Shown here piece by piece: positions 8,302 to 14,296 of a stretch of DNA of 16,862 nucleotides (within the stretch, counting starts at the first letter, position 1; each line of letters starts with the position of its first letter). A program made the translations under genes and the position numbers. Below the pieces are notes generated by a model, which was not told the origin of the DNA, did not search any database, and saw only the letters and a program-made list of their open reading frames with translations. The DNA comes from BM506 sp031581485 (GTDB lineage: Bacteria > Desulfobacterota > Desulfobulbia > Desulfobulbales > SURF-16). Where the stretch lies: contig JAVLBA010000053.1 in assembly GCA_031581485.1 (NCBI GenBank), forward strand, positions 1 through 16,862. Direction: 5' to 3'.

Positions 8302-10457
8302 CACTCTCCCGCTTCCCGGCTGGATTGTTTTTTGGACGTTCTCTTTTGTCGTTTCAGCAACCAGCGGCTTACGGCCCAGCTGGTCAGGCCAATGGCCACG
8401 GCCAGGGCCAGCAGGGTGGCGATGGCGGAGGCCTCGGGGGCCTGGATGGCGCTGACCACCTGATCAGAAAAAAAGGTAAGGGCAAGAATGCCCGGGGCCA
8501 TGCCCGCCAGGGTGCCCACCATGAAGTCCCGCAGGCTGATATGGGAGGCCCCGGCCATGAGATTGATCACCGTGAAGGGGGCCACCGGCACCACCCGCAG
8601 GGTGATGATGGAGAGCACTCCCCGCCGTCCCAGGCGACGGCTGAGCCGGCTGACCCAGCGCTGTGACAGGTTGCGGATCATCTCCTGGCCCAGATGGCGG
8701 CCAAGTCCATAGGTGACCAGGGCGCTGAGTACAGCACCCAGCAAGGCGTAGGCAAAACCGTACAAGGCGCCAAAGGCTACACCTGTGGCAATGATCATCA
8801 AGGTGACCGGGAAGACCAGGAGGCCGCCGATAATGTACAGAGCGGCCACAATAAGCGGCGCTTGCCAACTGCCGCGCAGTGTGGCGAGGTTGTTGAGCAT
8901 CTCGTTGATGTCCAGCCATTCTTGAAGCGGCGTCCAGCGCCAGGCCGCTGCCAGCAGAAGGGCCACTCCCAGAATGGCCACCATGATGATGAGTCTGCCT
9001 CTGGCCGCTCTCTTGTCCTGGTCATCGATAAACTCCTGGGCAAGTTGATCCGGATCAATGGGCTGCTCGGGATCGGCAAGCTGGAAGTCGGGCACCAGGT
9101 CATCCACTTCCTGTGAGATGCGAAAGGGCAGGGGAGTCAGTGTCCTGCCCGGGCTGCGCAGGGATTCAATGGCCCGGATAAGAGATTGCTCCTGGGTCAT
9201 GGCCTCAGCAACCGTGGAGGGGGAAACATCAAGGTGTTCTGCCAGCAGGCGGTTGCGGAAAGCGGCGATGGCCGCCCTCAGGTGCTCTTGCCCTCCGGCC
9301 TCCAGGGCCAGATCGCATTCCGTGTCAAGGCCCATGGAACGATTGTTGTAGTTGGCCGAACCTATGCGGATCAGCTCATTATCGATGATCAGGACCTTGG
9401 AATGCACATTAAGGCATTGCCGGCCCAGATCGGGCAGCAAGGGGTAATAGAGGCGCAGACGGCCGTGATGATCCGCCGCCACCAGTTGCTTGAGCAGGCG
9501 CTCCCGCAGGACGTCCATGGTGTAGTGGGAGAGCCAGCCCGTGGTCTCCTCCGGCAGGATGAGGACAATCTCCGGGCCATCATCTTCCTCCAGCCGCCGG
9601 GCCAAGGCCTTACCTATCTTCAGGGCGGTGAAATATTGGTTCTCCAGAAAAATCATCTTCCGGGCCGCACCAATGGCGGCAAGCAGCAGCCGCTCTATCT
9701 CCCGCACCTCCTCCTGATCCTTGTAGGCCGGGTAGGTCCGGGCAATCCCCACCATCACCTCCTCGATATCCACCGCCAGGCCGGGTGGCCAGGGCTCGGA
9801 GCCGGAAAGTGGCCCTGTGGCACTGATCTGCTGGCCGGTGGCCTGGTGCCAGCGCCTGCGCGCCAGGTCGCCCAGGGCCCGGGCAATGTCGCCGCTTACC
9901 GCCACCTGTACGTCATGGTAGGGTTGAGGGATGGTATCATTGAGATCACGGCGGCGGGGGTCATGGGCATCATGCTCAGGGGTGTCCCAGCGCCCCAAGG
10001 CGAAATCGAGGCCGCCCACAAAGGCCACTTGGTCATCCACCACCACAATCTTCTGATGATGGGAAGCTCCCACGGGGTGGTGGCTGTCCATGTGAAAATG
10101 GAGACGCCTGGGGGATGTCCATTCCATCTTGTAGATGGGCAGCCATTCCCGTTCCGGGGCGTAGATGATGGAATATTCCCAGTTCAGGACATGGATATGC
10201 AGCTGCGGCTTCTCCCTGACCAGACGGCGCAGGAAATCGCCAAAGCGGACAGGCAGCCCGTCGGCAGAGGGTTCACGGATAAGCTCAAAGCGGCTGTCAA
10301 TATCCCAGCCGATGATCCATACCGAATGGCGGGCCTCTTTCAGGGTCTCCCGCACCGCCTGGAAATAGTCAGCGCCGTCCACCAGAAAGGTGAGGCGCTC
10401 GGCCTCTTCGCGGCGCCAGCAGGTATCGCCCGGCTTGAGGATGGAGGGATGGGTCAT
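8301..10457 (-). CDS. Phospholipase D/cardiolipin synthase-like protein fused to a VTT (DedA-like) membrane domain
   Basis: 718-aa fusion. Residues 1-430 form a two-motif phospholipase D domain. HKD motif 1 is HHQKIVVVDD (133-142, with the HxKx4D pattern on His134, Lys136 and Asp141) followed by FVGGLDFALGRWDTPEHD. HKD motif 2 is VHSKVLIIDN (351-360, His352, Lys354, Asp359) followed by GSANYNNRSMGLDTE. Both active-site halves are intact. Such enzymes transfer or hydrolyse phosphatidyl groups. After a linker (about 435-485) comes a hydrophobic helix (489-505) and a VTT/TVP38-type domain (about 530-670, with GGLLVFPVTLMIIATGVAFG and the R-x-VP-x-APFTVINLMAGAS segment at 621-638), a final helix (675-700) and a basic tail. 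VTT proteins are linked to lipid scrambling. The PLD half probably faces the cytoplasm, as there is no signal peptide. ATG at 10457 is preferred over GTG at 10460 because AAGGAG (10470-10465) is better spaced. First gene of a three-gene operon. Confidence 0.9.
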   Translation of the reverse strand: MTHPSILKPGDTCWRREEAERLTFLVDGADYFQAVRETLKEARHSVWIIGWDIDSRFELIREPSADGLPVRFGDFLRRLVREKPQLHIHVLNWEYSIIYAPEREWLPIYKMEWTSPRRLHFHMDSHHPVGASHHQKIVVVDDQVAFVGGLDFALGRWDTPEHDAHDPRRRDLNDTIPQPYHDVQVAVSGDIARALGDLARRRWHQATGQQISATGPLSGSEPWPPGLAVDIEEVMVGIARTYPAYKDQEEVREIERLLLAAIGAARKMIFLENQYFTALKIGKALARRLEEDDGPEIVLILPEETTGWLSHYTMDVLRERLLKQLVAADHHGRLRLYYPLLPDLGRQCLNVHSKVLIIDNELIRIGSANYNNRSMGLDTECDLALEAGGQEHLRAAIAAFRNRLLAEHLDVSPSTVAEAMTQEQSLIRAIESLRSPGRTLTPLPFRISQEVDDLVPDFQLADPEQPIDPDQLAQEFIDDQDKRAARGRLIIMVAILGVALLLAAAWRWTPLQEWLDINEMLNNLATLRGSWQAPLIVAALYIIGGLLVFPVTLMIIATGVAFGALYGFAYALLGAVLSALVTYGLGRHLGQEMIRNLSQRWVSRLSRRLGRRGVLSIITLRVVPVAPFTVINLMAGASHISLRDFMVGTLAGMAPGILALTFFSDQVVSAIQAPEASAIATLLALAVAIGLTSWAVSRWLLKRQKRTSKKQSSREAGE

Positions 10458-10663
10458 CACGCTGCTCCTTCTGGCCAGGGAGGCCGCCGCCGCAGCGGCG
10501 GCAGGCCTCTCCGCTGTCTCCCGGCCCTATTTTGCCGCAGCTCTCCCTGGCCGGACCCCCGGACTCGGGCCGGCCTGATGGGTGCAGGGATGCATCCTCC
10601 ACTCGGGGGCCAATGGCTGCGGGGCAATAAGGGCTATGAAAAATCAAAAAAAGCAGGACAGTT
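10458..10663 (-). promoter_or_regulatory. Structured 5' leader of the PLD-VTT operon (possible riboswitch or attenuator)
   Basis: No gene is seen here. On the minus-strand transcript the leader holds three stems, given in plus coordinates. Stem A is a perfect 10-bp inverted repeat, GGCCAGGGAG (10473-10482) with CTCCCTGGCC (10543-10552), ending 2 nt from the Shine-Dalgarno (10465-10470). A strong hairpin lies at 10480-10509 (GAGGCC-GCCGCC, 5-nt loop, one bulged A); it shares three bases with stem A. Stem B pairs TTGCCGCAGC (10532-10541) with GCTGC-gg-GGCAA (10616-10627). Stems A and B cross, so only one can form unless there is a pseudoknot. A perfect palindrome GGATGCATCC sits at 10588-10597. 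I found no match to the cyclic-di-GMP-I consensus. The stems are directly visible; regulation is inference. Confidence 0.4.
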
Positions 10664-10669
10664 GTGATC

Positions 10670-10698
10670 AGCCTAGCAAAACAAAAAATAATATTCAA
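10670..10698 (-). promoter_or_regulatory. Candidate promoter of the PLD-VTT/HD-GYP/EEP operon
   Basis: On the minus strand: -35 TTGAAT (10698-10693), a 17-nt spacer, and -10 TAGGCT (10675-10670) preceded by TGC as an extended -10. It shares TTGCTAGGCTG exactly with the candidate promoter at 5684-5711. Transcription would start near 10663, giving a leader of about 205 nt. Confidence 0.42.
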
Positions 10699-10881
10699 CG
10701 ACAGAGACGCCTCCCTGCCGGCCAGGGGACCGGCGGAGATCAAAAGAGTCAGAAGATTGCGACTCCCTGTTAACCCCCTGGGATTTATTGGCAAAATAAA
10801 AAAATGTCGGAATACGCCCCTTGTGACATGGAAAACGTCCTTATGGCAGGGAGATAAAAAATAAGAGGGAAGGGACGAAAA
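10699..10881. other. Divergent intergenic spacer between the PLD operon and the pilus operon
   Basis: No gene is supported. The stretch is AT-rich to the right of 10740. One compact dyad lies at 10711-10738: CTCC and GGAG flank GCCGG (10717-10721) and CCGGC (10730-10734), just upstream of the minus-strand -35. It could be an operator or a chance GC-rich dyad. A weaker ATGTC/GACAT dyad lies further right. No convincing sigma54 -24/-12 box was found. Confidence 0.35.
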
Positions 10882-10923
10882 TAGTCCTTGACCAAAAAGA
10901 TATAACAGTCCGATCATGTTGAA
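10882..10923 (+). promoter_or_regulatory. Upstream block of flp copy 1 (repeat copy 1, probable promoter)
   Basis: A 42-nt block that recurs at 11188-11229 with one difference (G/C at its 18th base). It contains TTGACC (10888-10893), TATAAC (10901-10906) and GATCAT (10912-10917). TTGACC to GATCAT has an 18-nt spacer and could be a -35/-10 pair. TATAAC is the better -10 by itself but has no -35 at the right distance. Conservation across the two copies says the block matters; which hexamers are used is unresolved. After it comes a leader with a second shared stretch (CCAAGGATGCCCTGCC) up to the AGGAGG ribosome-binding site at 10973-10978. Confidence 0.5.
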
Positions 10924-10984
10924 TATGAGGTAGCCAAGGATGCCCTGCCCATGAGCCCCGTCACCATCAAACAGGAGGTTCCTC

Positions 10985-11170
10985 ATGTCTCAGCTCTGCC
11001 AGGTAGTCAGAAAGTTCGTGAAGGAGGAGAAGGGGGCAACCGTGGTGGAGTACGCGGTCTTGATCGCCCTGATTATCACCGGCTGTATCGCAATTATCGC
11101 CACCTTTGGGGGACAGATTCAAACTTGTTTCGATAGTGTGTTAACGGAATGGCAGAAAGTTGAAAATTAA
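10985..11170 (+). CDS. flp: Flp/Tad type IVb prepilin, copy 1
   Basis: 61-aa prepilin of the Flp family, the structural subunit of Tad pili. The class IVb pattern is clear: a short polar basic leader (MSQLCQVVRKFVKEEKG), cleavage expected after Gly17, then ATVVEYAVLIALII with Glu22 at mature +5 and Tyr23 next to it (the Flp EY motif), in a hydrophobic helix to about residue 42. A short polar tail follows (QIQTCFDSVLTEWQKVEN). Mature copy 1 has two cysteines (34 and 48) that copy 2 lacks. AGGAGG lies 6 nt before the ATG. The peptidase is encoded two genes downstream. The two pilins match at 22 of the first 31 residues. Confidence 0.93.
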   Translation: MSQLCQVVRKFVKEEKGATVVEYAVLIALIITGCIAIIATFGGQIQTCFDSVLTEWQKVEN

Positions 11171-11187
11171 TAAGGAGGGGGCGGAGA

Positions 11188-11229
11188 TAGTCCTTGACCA
11201 AAAACATATAACAGTCCGATCATGTTGAA
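11188..11229 (+). repeat. Upstream block of flp copy 2 (repeat copy 2, probable promoter)
   Basis: Nearly identical to 10882-10923 at an offset of 306 bp, with 41 of 42 bases the same. TTGACC is at 11194-11199 and TATAAC at 11207-11212. It lies between the two pilin genes, so copy 2 can probably be transcribed separately. The pilin coding sequences have diverged much more than this block, which points to selection or gene conversion on the block. Confidence 0.75.
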
Positions 11230-11234
11230 CAGGG

Positions 11235-11250
11235 GGCATCCAAGGATGCC
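11235..11250 (+). promoter_or_regulatory. Leader hairpin of flp copy 2
   Basis: GGCATCC, AA, GGATGCC form a 7-bp dyad, extendable by one G-C pair; a 4-nt loop is the realistic fold. The same place in copy 1 (about 10931-10946) keeps GGATGCC but not its partner, so the hairpin is specific to copy 2. No U-tract follows, so it is not an intrinsic terminator; mRNA stability or pilin dosage is a guess. Confidence 0.35.
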
Positions 11251-11297
11251 CTGCCATCGGGCCCATGAGCCCATCACCATAAAACAGGAGATACATC

Positions 11298-11480
11298 ATG
11301 CATCAGCTCTGCAAGGCAGTCAGAAATTTCATGAAGGAGGAAGAGGGGGCAACCGCGGTGGAGTACGGGGTCTTAGTCGCCCTGATTATCGCGGCCGTTG
11401 TTGCTGTTATCGCTGTGCTTGGGGAGCGGATCGAGAATGCTTTCGAACAGGTAAATAGCGAGCTAAGTGATTATGATTGA
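11298..11480 (+). CDS. flp: Flp/Tad type IVb prepilin, copy 2
   Basis: 60-aa Flp prepilin. The leader is MHQLCKAVRNFMKEEEG with cleavage expected after Gly17; the mature start is ATAVEYGVLVALII (Glu22 at +5, Tyr23), then a very hydrophobic helix (AAVVAVIAVLG) and an acidic tail QVNSELSDYD. AGGAG (11286-11290) lies 7 nt before the ATG. It arose with copy 1 from a tandem duplication that includes the upstream region. It lacks the two mature cysteines of copy 1. The 3' end is itself duplicated beyond the stop codon (11447-11515). Which copy is the major pilin cannot be told; strong ribosome-binding sites precede both. Confidence 0.93.
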   Translation: MHQLCKAVRNFMKEEEGATAVEYGVLVALIIAAVVAVIAVLGERIENAFEQVNSELSDYD

Positions 11481-11515
11481 TACAAGTGAATAGCGAACTA
11501 AGTGAATATGATGAT
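11447..11515 (+). repeat. Imperfect 35-bp tandem repeat across the flp copy 2 stop codon
   Basis: Unit 1 (11447-11480) encodes the last residues QVNSELSDYD and stop; unit 2 (from 11482) repeats it with about five changes in 34 bases. In its own frame unit 2 would read QVNSELSEYDDE and stop, but the 35-bp offset puts it out of frame with flp. A third partial echo (AGTGATTATA) starts at 11517. The rest of 11481-11601 contains no gene; AAGGAG at 11533-11538 has no start codon at usable distance. Confidence 0.7.
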
Positions 11516-11601
11516 GAGTGATTATACATGATAAGGAGTTTAGGTAACCGCACGGGGTGACTCCAATATCTGATCGGCAAATAACGGGAGGGAACAGGGT
11601 A

Positions 11602-12216
11602 ATGAGGAAACAGGGGGGCCATTGGCAGCAGGTGCCGCACTATCTTTTTGGTCTCAGTGCCGTGGGCCTGGCCCTCTATTTTCTGCTGGCTCATCCCCGC
11701 GAGCCGGTCATTTTCTTTGCCAGCCTCTTTTTTCTGGTCATCTGCACCACAGACACCATCCTCTCCAAGATTCCCAACTTGGCCACCCTTGTTCTGGTGC
11801 TGGTCGGTTTCGGCTACCACCTGCTGTCCGGCGGCCTGCCGGGCGGGGCAACCGCCCTGGCCGGCATGCTGACGGGTCTAGCCCTGCTCCTTCTCCCCTA
11901 TCTGCTGGGGGGCATGGGGGCCGGCGATGTCAAGGCCCTGGCGGCCCTCGGCTGCCTGCTTGGCCCTGTGGATATTGTTCAGGTCTTTCTCTTCACCGGC
12001 CTGATCGGCGGGGCCATGGCCCTGGTGCATCTGGCCGTGAGTCCCCACCTCAAGAGCCGCCTGCGCTCCTGGCTGGCCGCGGCCAGCCAGGTCATCCGCG
12101 GCCTGGGCCTGCCCAGGCGGGAGGCGGGGGCAGCAGAGAGCAGGATTAAATACCCCTACGGGTCGGCCATTGCCTTTGGCTTTTTCACCTTTGTCAACTG
12201 GGGAGGTCTGCTTTGA
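11602..12216 (+). CDS. cpaA: CpaA/TadV-type prepilin peptidase (A24 family)
   Basis: Membrane aspartic protease that removes Flp and TadE-type leader peptides; 204 aa from ATG at 11602 (GGGAGGGAACAGGG upstream). A GTG at 11557 would extend it by 15 polar residues without a better ribosome site. The two catalytic aspartates fit the family: Asp51 in TTDTILSKIPN (the D-x(5)-IPN-like motif) and Asp109 in GGMGAGDVK (GxGD motif). Several hydrophobic helices are visible (about 12-30, 34-50, 60-75, 85-103, 117-145 and the C-terminal AIAFGFFTFVNWGGLL). There is no N-terminal methylase domain, as usual for the Tad type. It ends in TTGA overlapping the next start codon. Confidence 0.93.
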   Translation: MRKQGGHWQQVPHYLFGLSAVGLALYFLLAHPREPVIFFASLFFLVICTTDTILSKIPNLATLVLVLVGFGYHLLSGGLPGGATALAGMLTGLALLLLPYLLGGMGAGDVKALAALGCLLGPVDIVQVFLFTGLIGGAMALVHLAVSPHLKSRLRSWLAAASQVIRGLGLPRREAGAAESRIKYPYGSAIAFGFFTFVNWGGLL

Positions 12217-12746
12217 AAGGGATTCTCGGGAACAGAGGCGCCGCTGCAGTCGAATTCGCGGTCCTCTTCCTGCTGCTGATGATCATCCTTTTCGGTATCA
12301 TCGAGTTCGGTTTCATCTGGATGCAGTCCCACTATATCGCCAATGCGGCGAGAGAGGGCGCCAGGGTGGCGGCAAAGGGCAATTACGATAACCCGGCGGA
12401 CCGGGATGGTCAGGTTAAAGACGCCGTCAAGGATTACCTGAAAGGATTGTACAGCGAGGACAGGGTCGATGGCACGGGAGGTTTTTCTCCCCCCAGCGGT
12501 GGTTGCTGCGAAACCGGCGACTTTATCGAAGTGGTGATTACCGACAAAAACGAAGACAATAGTGATCTGGTAATTTCCGCGGGATTAGACGAGGATCCCG
12601 CCGCGGTAAGGGTAACGGTAACCGTCCAGACGGCGCAGGTATGGGACCCAATTCTGTGGGATTTGCTCAGGCTGCTTCCCGGCTCATCGGTCAGCGGCAA
12701 TCTCTCTGAAATTACCGAATTCGCCGTTTTTGCCGTCGAACCGTAA
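12213..12746 (+). CDS. tadE: TadE-like minor pseudopilin 1
   Basis: 177-aa TadE-family pseudopilin of the Tad machinery. A short leader MKGILGNRG is followed by AAAVEFAVLFLLLMIILFGIIEFGF; cleavage is expected after Gly9 by CpaA, with Glu14 at mature +5. The motif NAAREGARVAA (44-54) is typical of the family. The C-terminal periplasmic domain has an adjacent cysteine pair in GGCCETGD. The start is TTG at 12213: it is the only start that fits the leader, overlaps the cpaA stop codon (TTGA) and has GGGGAGG about 6 nt upstream. The weak start codon with a strong Shine-Dalgarno suggests coupled, limited synthesis. Confidence 0.87.
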   Translation: MKGILGNRGAAAVEFAVLFLLLMIILFGIIEFGFIWMQSHYIANAAREGARVAAKGNYDNPADRDGQVKDAVKDYLKGLYSEDRVDGTGGFSPPSGGCCETGDFIEVVITDKNEDNSDLVISAGLDEDPAAVRVTVTVQTAQVWDPILWDLLRLLPGSSVSGNLSEITEFAVFAVEP

Positions 12747-12772
12747 ACTTTAAACCGGATAAAAGCAGCCAG

Positions 12773-13246
12773 ATGAAAATCACAGGATCGGGAATCGGCA
12801 TAACAAGACGATGCGGTAACGAGAAGGGCGCCACGGTTGTGGAGTTCGCCGTGATCGTTGCCCTCCTGCTCGTGATCGTCTTTGGCATTCTCGAATTTGC
12901 CTTCATCTTCTATCAGCGGCACTTTGTCGAAAATGCCGCCCGGGAAGGGATGCGGGTCGGGATCCTGGCCAATAACTTCAGCTGTTTTACCGGCTGCGCC
13001 CCGGATCCGGAGCGTAAAACTGTGGTTGAGGACCGGGTCGAGGAGTACCTTTCCGTACTTTACGATGATAGCGATATCTATGTTAATCGGGTACCCGAAA
13101 ACTCCCTCGAGGTGAAGGTGGAAGTTGAGAATTTCTTCCCGCAGCTGCTGTCGGGACTGATTCCCGGCTTTGCGAATCAGGACACCATTTCTTACAGCAT
13201 CACCGGCGAGTATGAAGACCCGGATGAATATGAAAATGAAGAGTAA
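12773..13246 (+). CDS. TadE/TadF-like minor pseudopilin 2
   Basis: 157-aa second pseudopilin. The leader is MKITGSGIGITRRCGNEKG, then ATVVEFAVIVALLLVIVFGILEFAF: cleavage after Gly19, Glu24 at mature +5. It carries the family motif VENAAREGMRVGI (52-64). Two cysteines (71, 75) sit in FSCFTGC. The C-terminus is strongly acidic (EYEDPDEYENEE). It follows TadE 1 by 26 bp with only a weak ribosome-binding site, so it may depend on reinitiation. It could fill the TadF slot of the classical tad locus, but the sequence does not separate TadE from TadF. Confidence 0.87.
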   Translation: MKITGSGIGITRRCGNEKGATVVEFAVIVALLLVIVFGILEFAFIFYQRHFVENAAREGMRVGILANNFSCFTGCAPDPERKTVVEDRVEEYLSVLYDDSDIYVNRVPENSLEVKVEVENFFPQLLSGLIPGFANQDTISYSITGEYEDPDEYENEE

Positions 13247-13402
13247 TTTTATTAATCCGTGAGCGTTCGAGAACGGAGCGGATACAGGGCGGCAGCGATC
13301 TTGATAATACCAATGGCTCGGTTCGTTGTCCACACCCCGCAAACCAGAGTTGCGGACCCGGCCAGCCAACATAAACCGTAAGCCCCAAAAAGGAGAACTG
13401 GT
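13247..13402 (+). other. 156-bp untranslated gap inside the pilus operon
   Basis: No gene is seen. The gap contains a small hairpin CCGCAA/TTGCGG at 13337-13342 and 13350-13355 with a 7-nt loop, and a CGTT-CGAG-AACG dyad near 13265. Neither is followed by a U-tract. It ends with AAGGAG 7 nt before cpaB. It may house an internal promoter or processing site; I could not identify a convincing -35/-10 pair. Confidence 0.3.
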
Positions 13403-14281
13403 ATGAAAAAATATGGCGCTCTCATTGCACTCGGCGTCGCCATCATCTTCGGGGTGTTGGCCGTATACTTGGCTAACAAGTGGATGACAAGCCAACAGCC
13501 TGAAGTCACGAAGATGGTCAGGGAACAACTGCCGACGACCAAAATCGTTATCGCCGCCCAGGATATCCCCGTCGGCACCATGCTGAACAAACAGGTGCTG
13601 GCCCTGGCCCAATGGCCGAAAGCCAATGTTCCCCAGGGCGCCTTTTCTGAAATCGAAAATCTGGAAGGCAGGGTGGCGGTCACCAAACTGAGCGCCGGCA
13701 CCCCGCTGCGGAAAGCCGAACTGGCGGAGTCCGGTTCCGGGGCCGGTCTGGTCGCCTTGATTCCAAAGGGAAGCAGGGCCATGTCGATCCGGGTCGACGA
13801 AGTTATCGGGGTGGCGGGCTTCATCCTGCCCAACACCTTCGTGGACGTGGTCCACGTCGATTCGAACGAGTCCAAGGATCAATCTTCGATCATTCTTGAA
13901 AAAGTCAAAGTCCTGGCCATTGCCCAGGAAACCTACACCGATGAAAAAGGGGGCAAGGCCAAGGTCGTCCGCACCGTCACCCTCCAGCTTACCCCCGAGG
14001 AAGCAACCACTCTGGCCCTGAAGACCCGCCGGGGCAGCATCCATCTCCTTCTACGCAATCCTCTTGAAGATAAAACGGTAACAGCCGAAGCCGAACCGGA
14101 ACCGGAACCCGAAAAAACGGAAGTAAAAGTGCAACCAAAACCCAGACCCAAACCGATTCCCGTTCTGAAATCACGGGTCACTTCTCCTCGCCCCACTCCT
14201 CATACGGTTGAGATCATCAGGGGATCGGACCGGGAGGATGTCAAGTTCGAGAATATCGAGTCAGAGAAAATCATCCAATAA
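13403..14281 (+). CDS. cpaB: Flp pilus assembly protein CpaB/RcpC
   Basis: 292-aa periplasmic protein with one N-terminal membrane anchor (about residues 5-24). The SAF domain (about 45-107) shows KIVIAAQDIPVGTMLNKQVLALAQWP and GTPLRKAELA; the RcpC/CpaB domain (about 117-220) has IPKGSRAMSIRVDEVIGVAGFILPNTFVDVV and ends with TTLALKTRRGSIHLLLRNP. Family members help assemble or gate the CpaC secretin. A C-terminal extension of about 70 residues is rich in Glu, Lys and Pro (EAEPEPEPEKTE then QPKPRPKPIPV), flexible and probably extended. AAGGAG 7 nt before the ATG fixes the start. The secretin gene follows after 15 bp. Confidence 0.93.
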   Translation: MKKYGALIALGVAIIFGVLAVYLANKWMTSQQPEVTKMVREQLPTTKIVIAAQDIPVGTMLNKQVLALAQWPKANVPQGAFSEIENLEGRVAVTKLSAGTPLRKAELAESGSGAGLVALIPKGSRAMSIRVDEVIGVAGFILPNTFVDVVHVDSNESKDQSSIILEKVKVLAIAQETYTDEKGGKAKVVRTVTLQLTPEEATTLALKTRRGSIHLLLRNPLEDKTVTAEAEPEPEPEKTEVKVQPKPRPKPIPVLKSRVTSPRPTPHTVEIIRGSDREDVKFENIESEKIIQ

Positions 14282-14296
14282 CAAGAGGAGTGCATC

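Noticed and set aside
10480..10509. Intrinsic terminator
   Set aside because: The 12-bp GC hairpin has no U-tract on either strand; on the minus strand it is followed directly by the Shine-Dalgarno of the PLD gene.
10458..10663. Cyclic-di-GMP-I (GEMM) riboswitch before the PLD/HD-GYP operon
   Set aside because: I looked for the GEMM core strings and did not find them on either strand; the stems present are of a different arrangement.
9186..10667. 493-codon plus-strand open frame
   Set aside because: It is antisense to the PLD-VTT gene, whose two intact HKD motifs and VTT domain identify the real coding strand. The open frame has no recognisable domain and is explained by GC-rich codon bias.
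10699..10881. Sigma54 promoter for the pilus operon
   Set aside because: TGGCAG and TTGGCA occur, but no GC element lies at the required -12 distance.
12434..14044. 536-codon minus-strand open frame
   Set aside because: It lies antisense across TadE 1, TadE 2 and cpaB, all with family motifs, and crosses their intergenic gaps. It shows no signal peptide, domain or ribosome-binding support.
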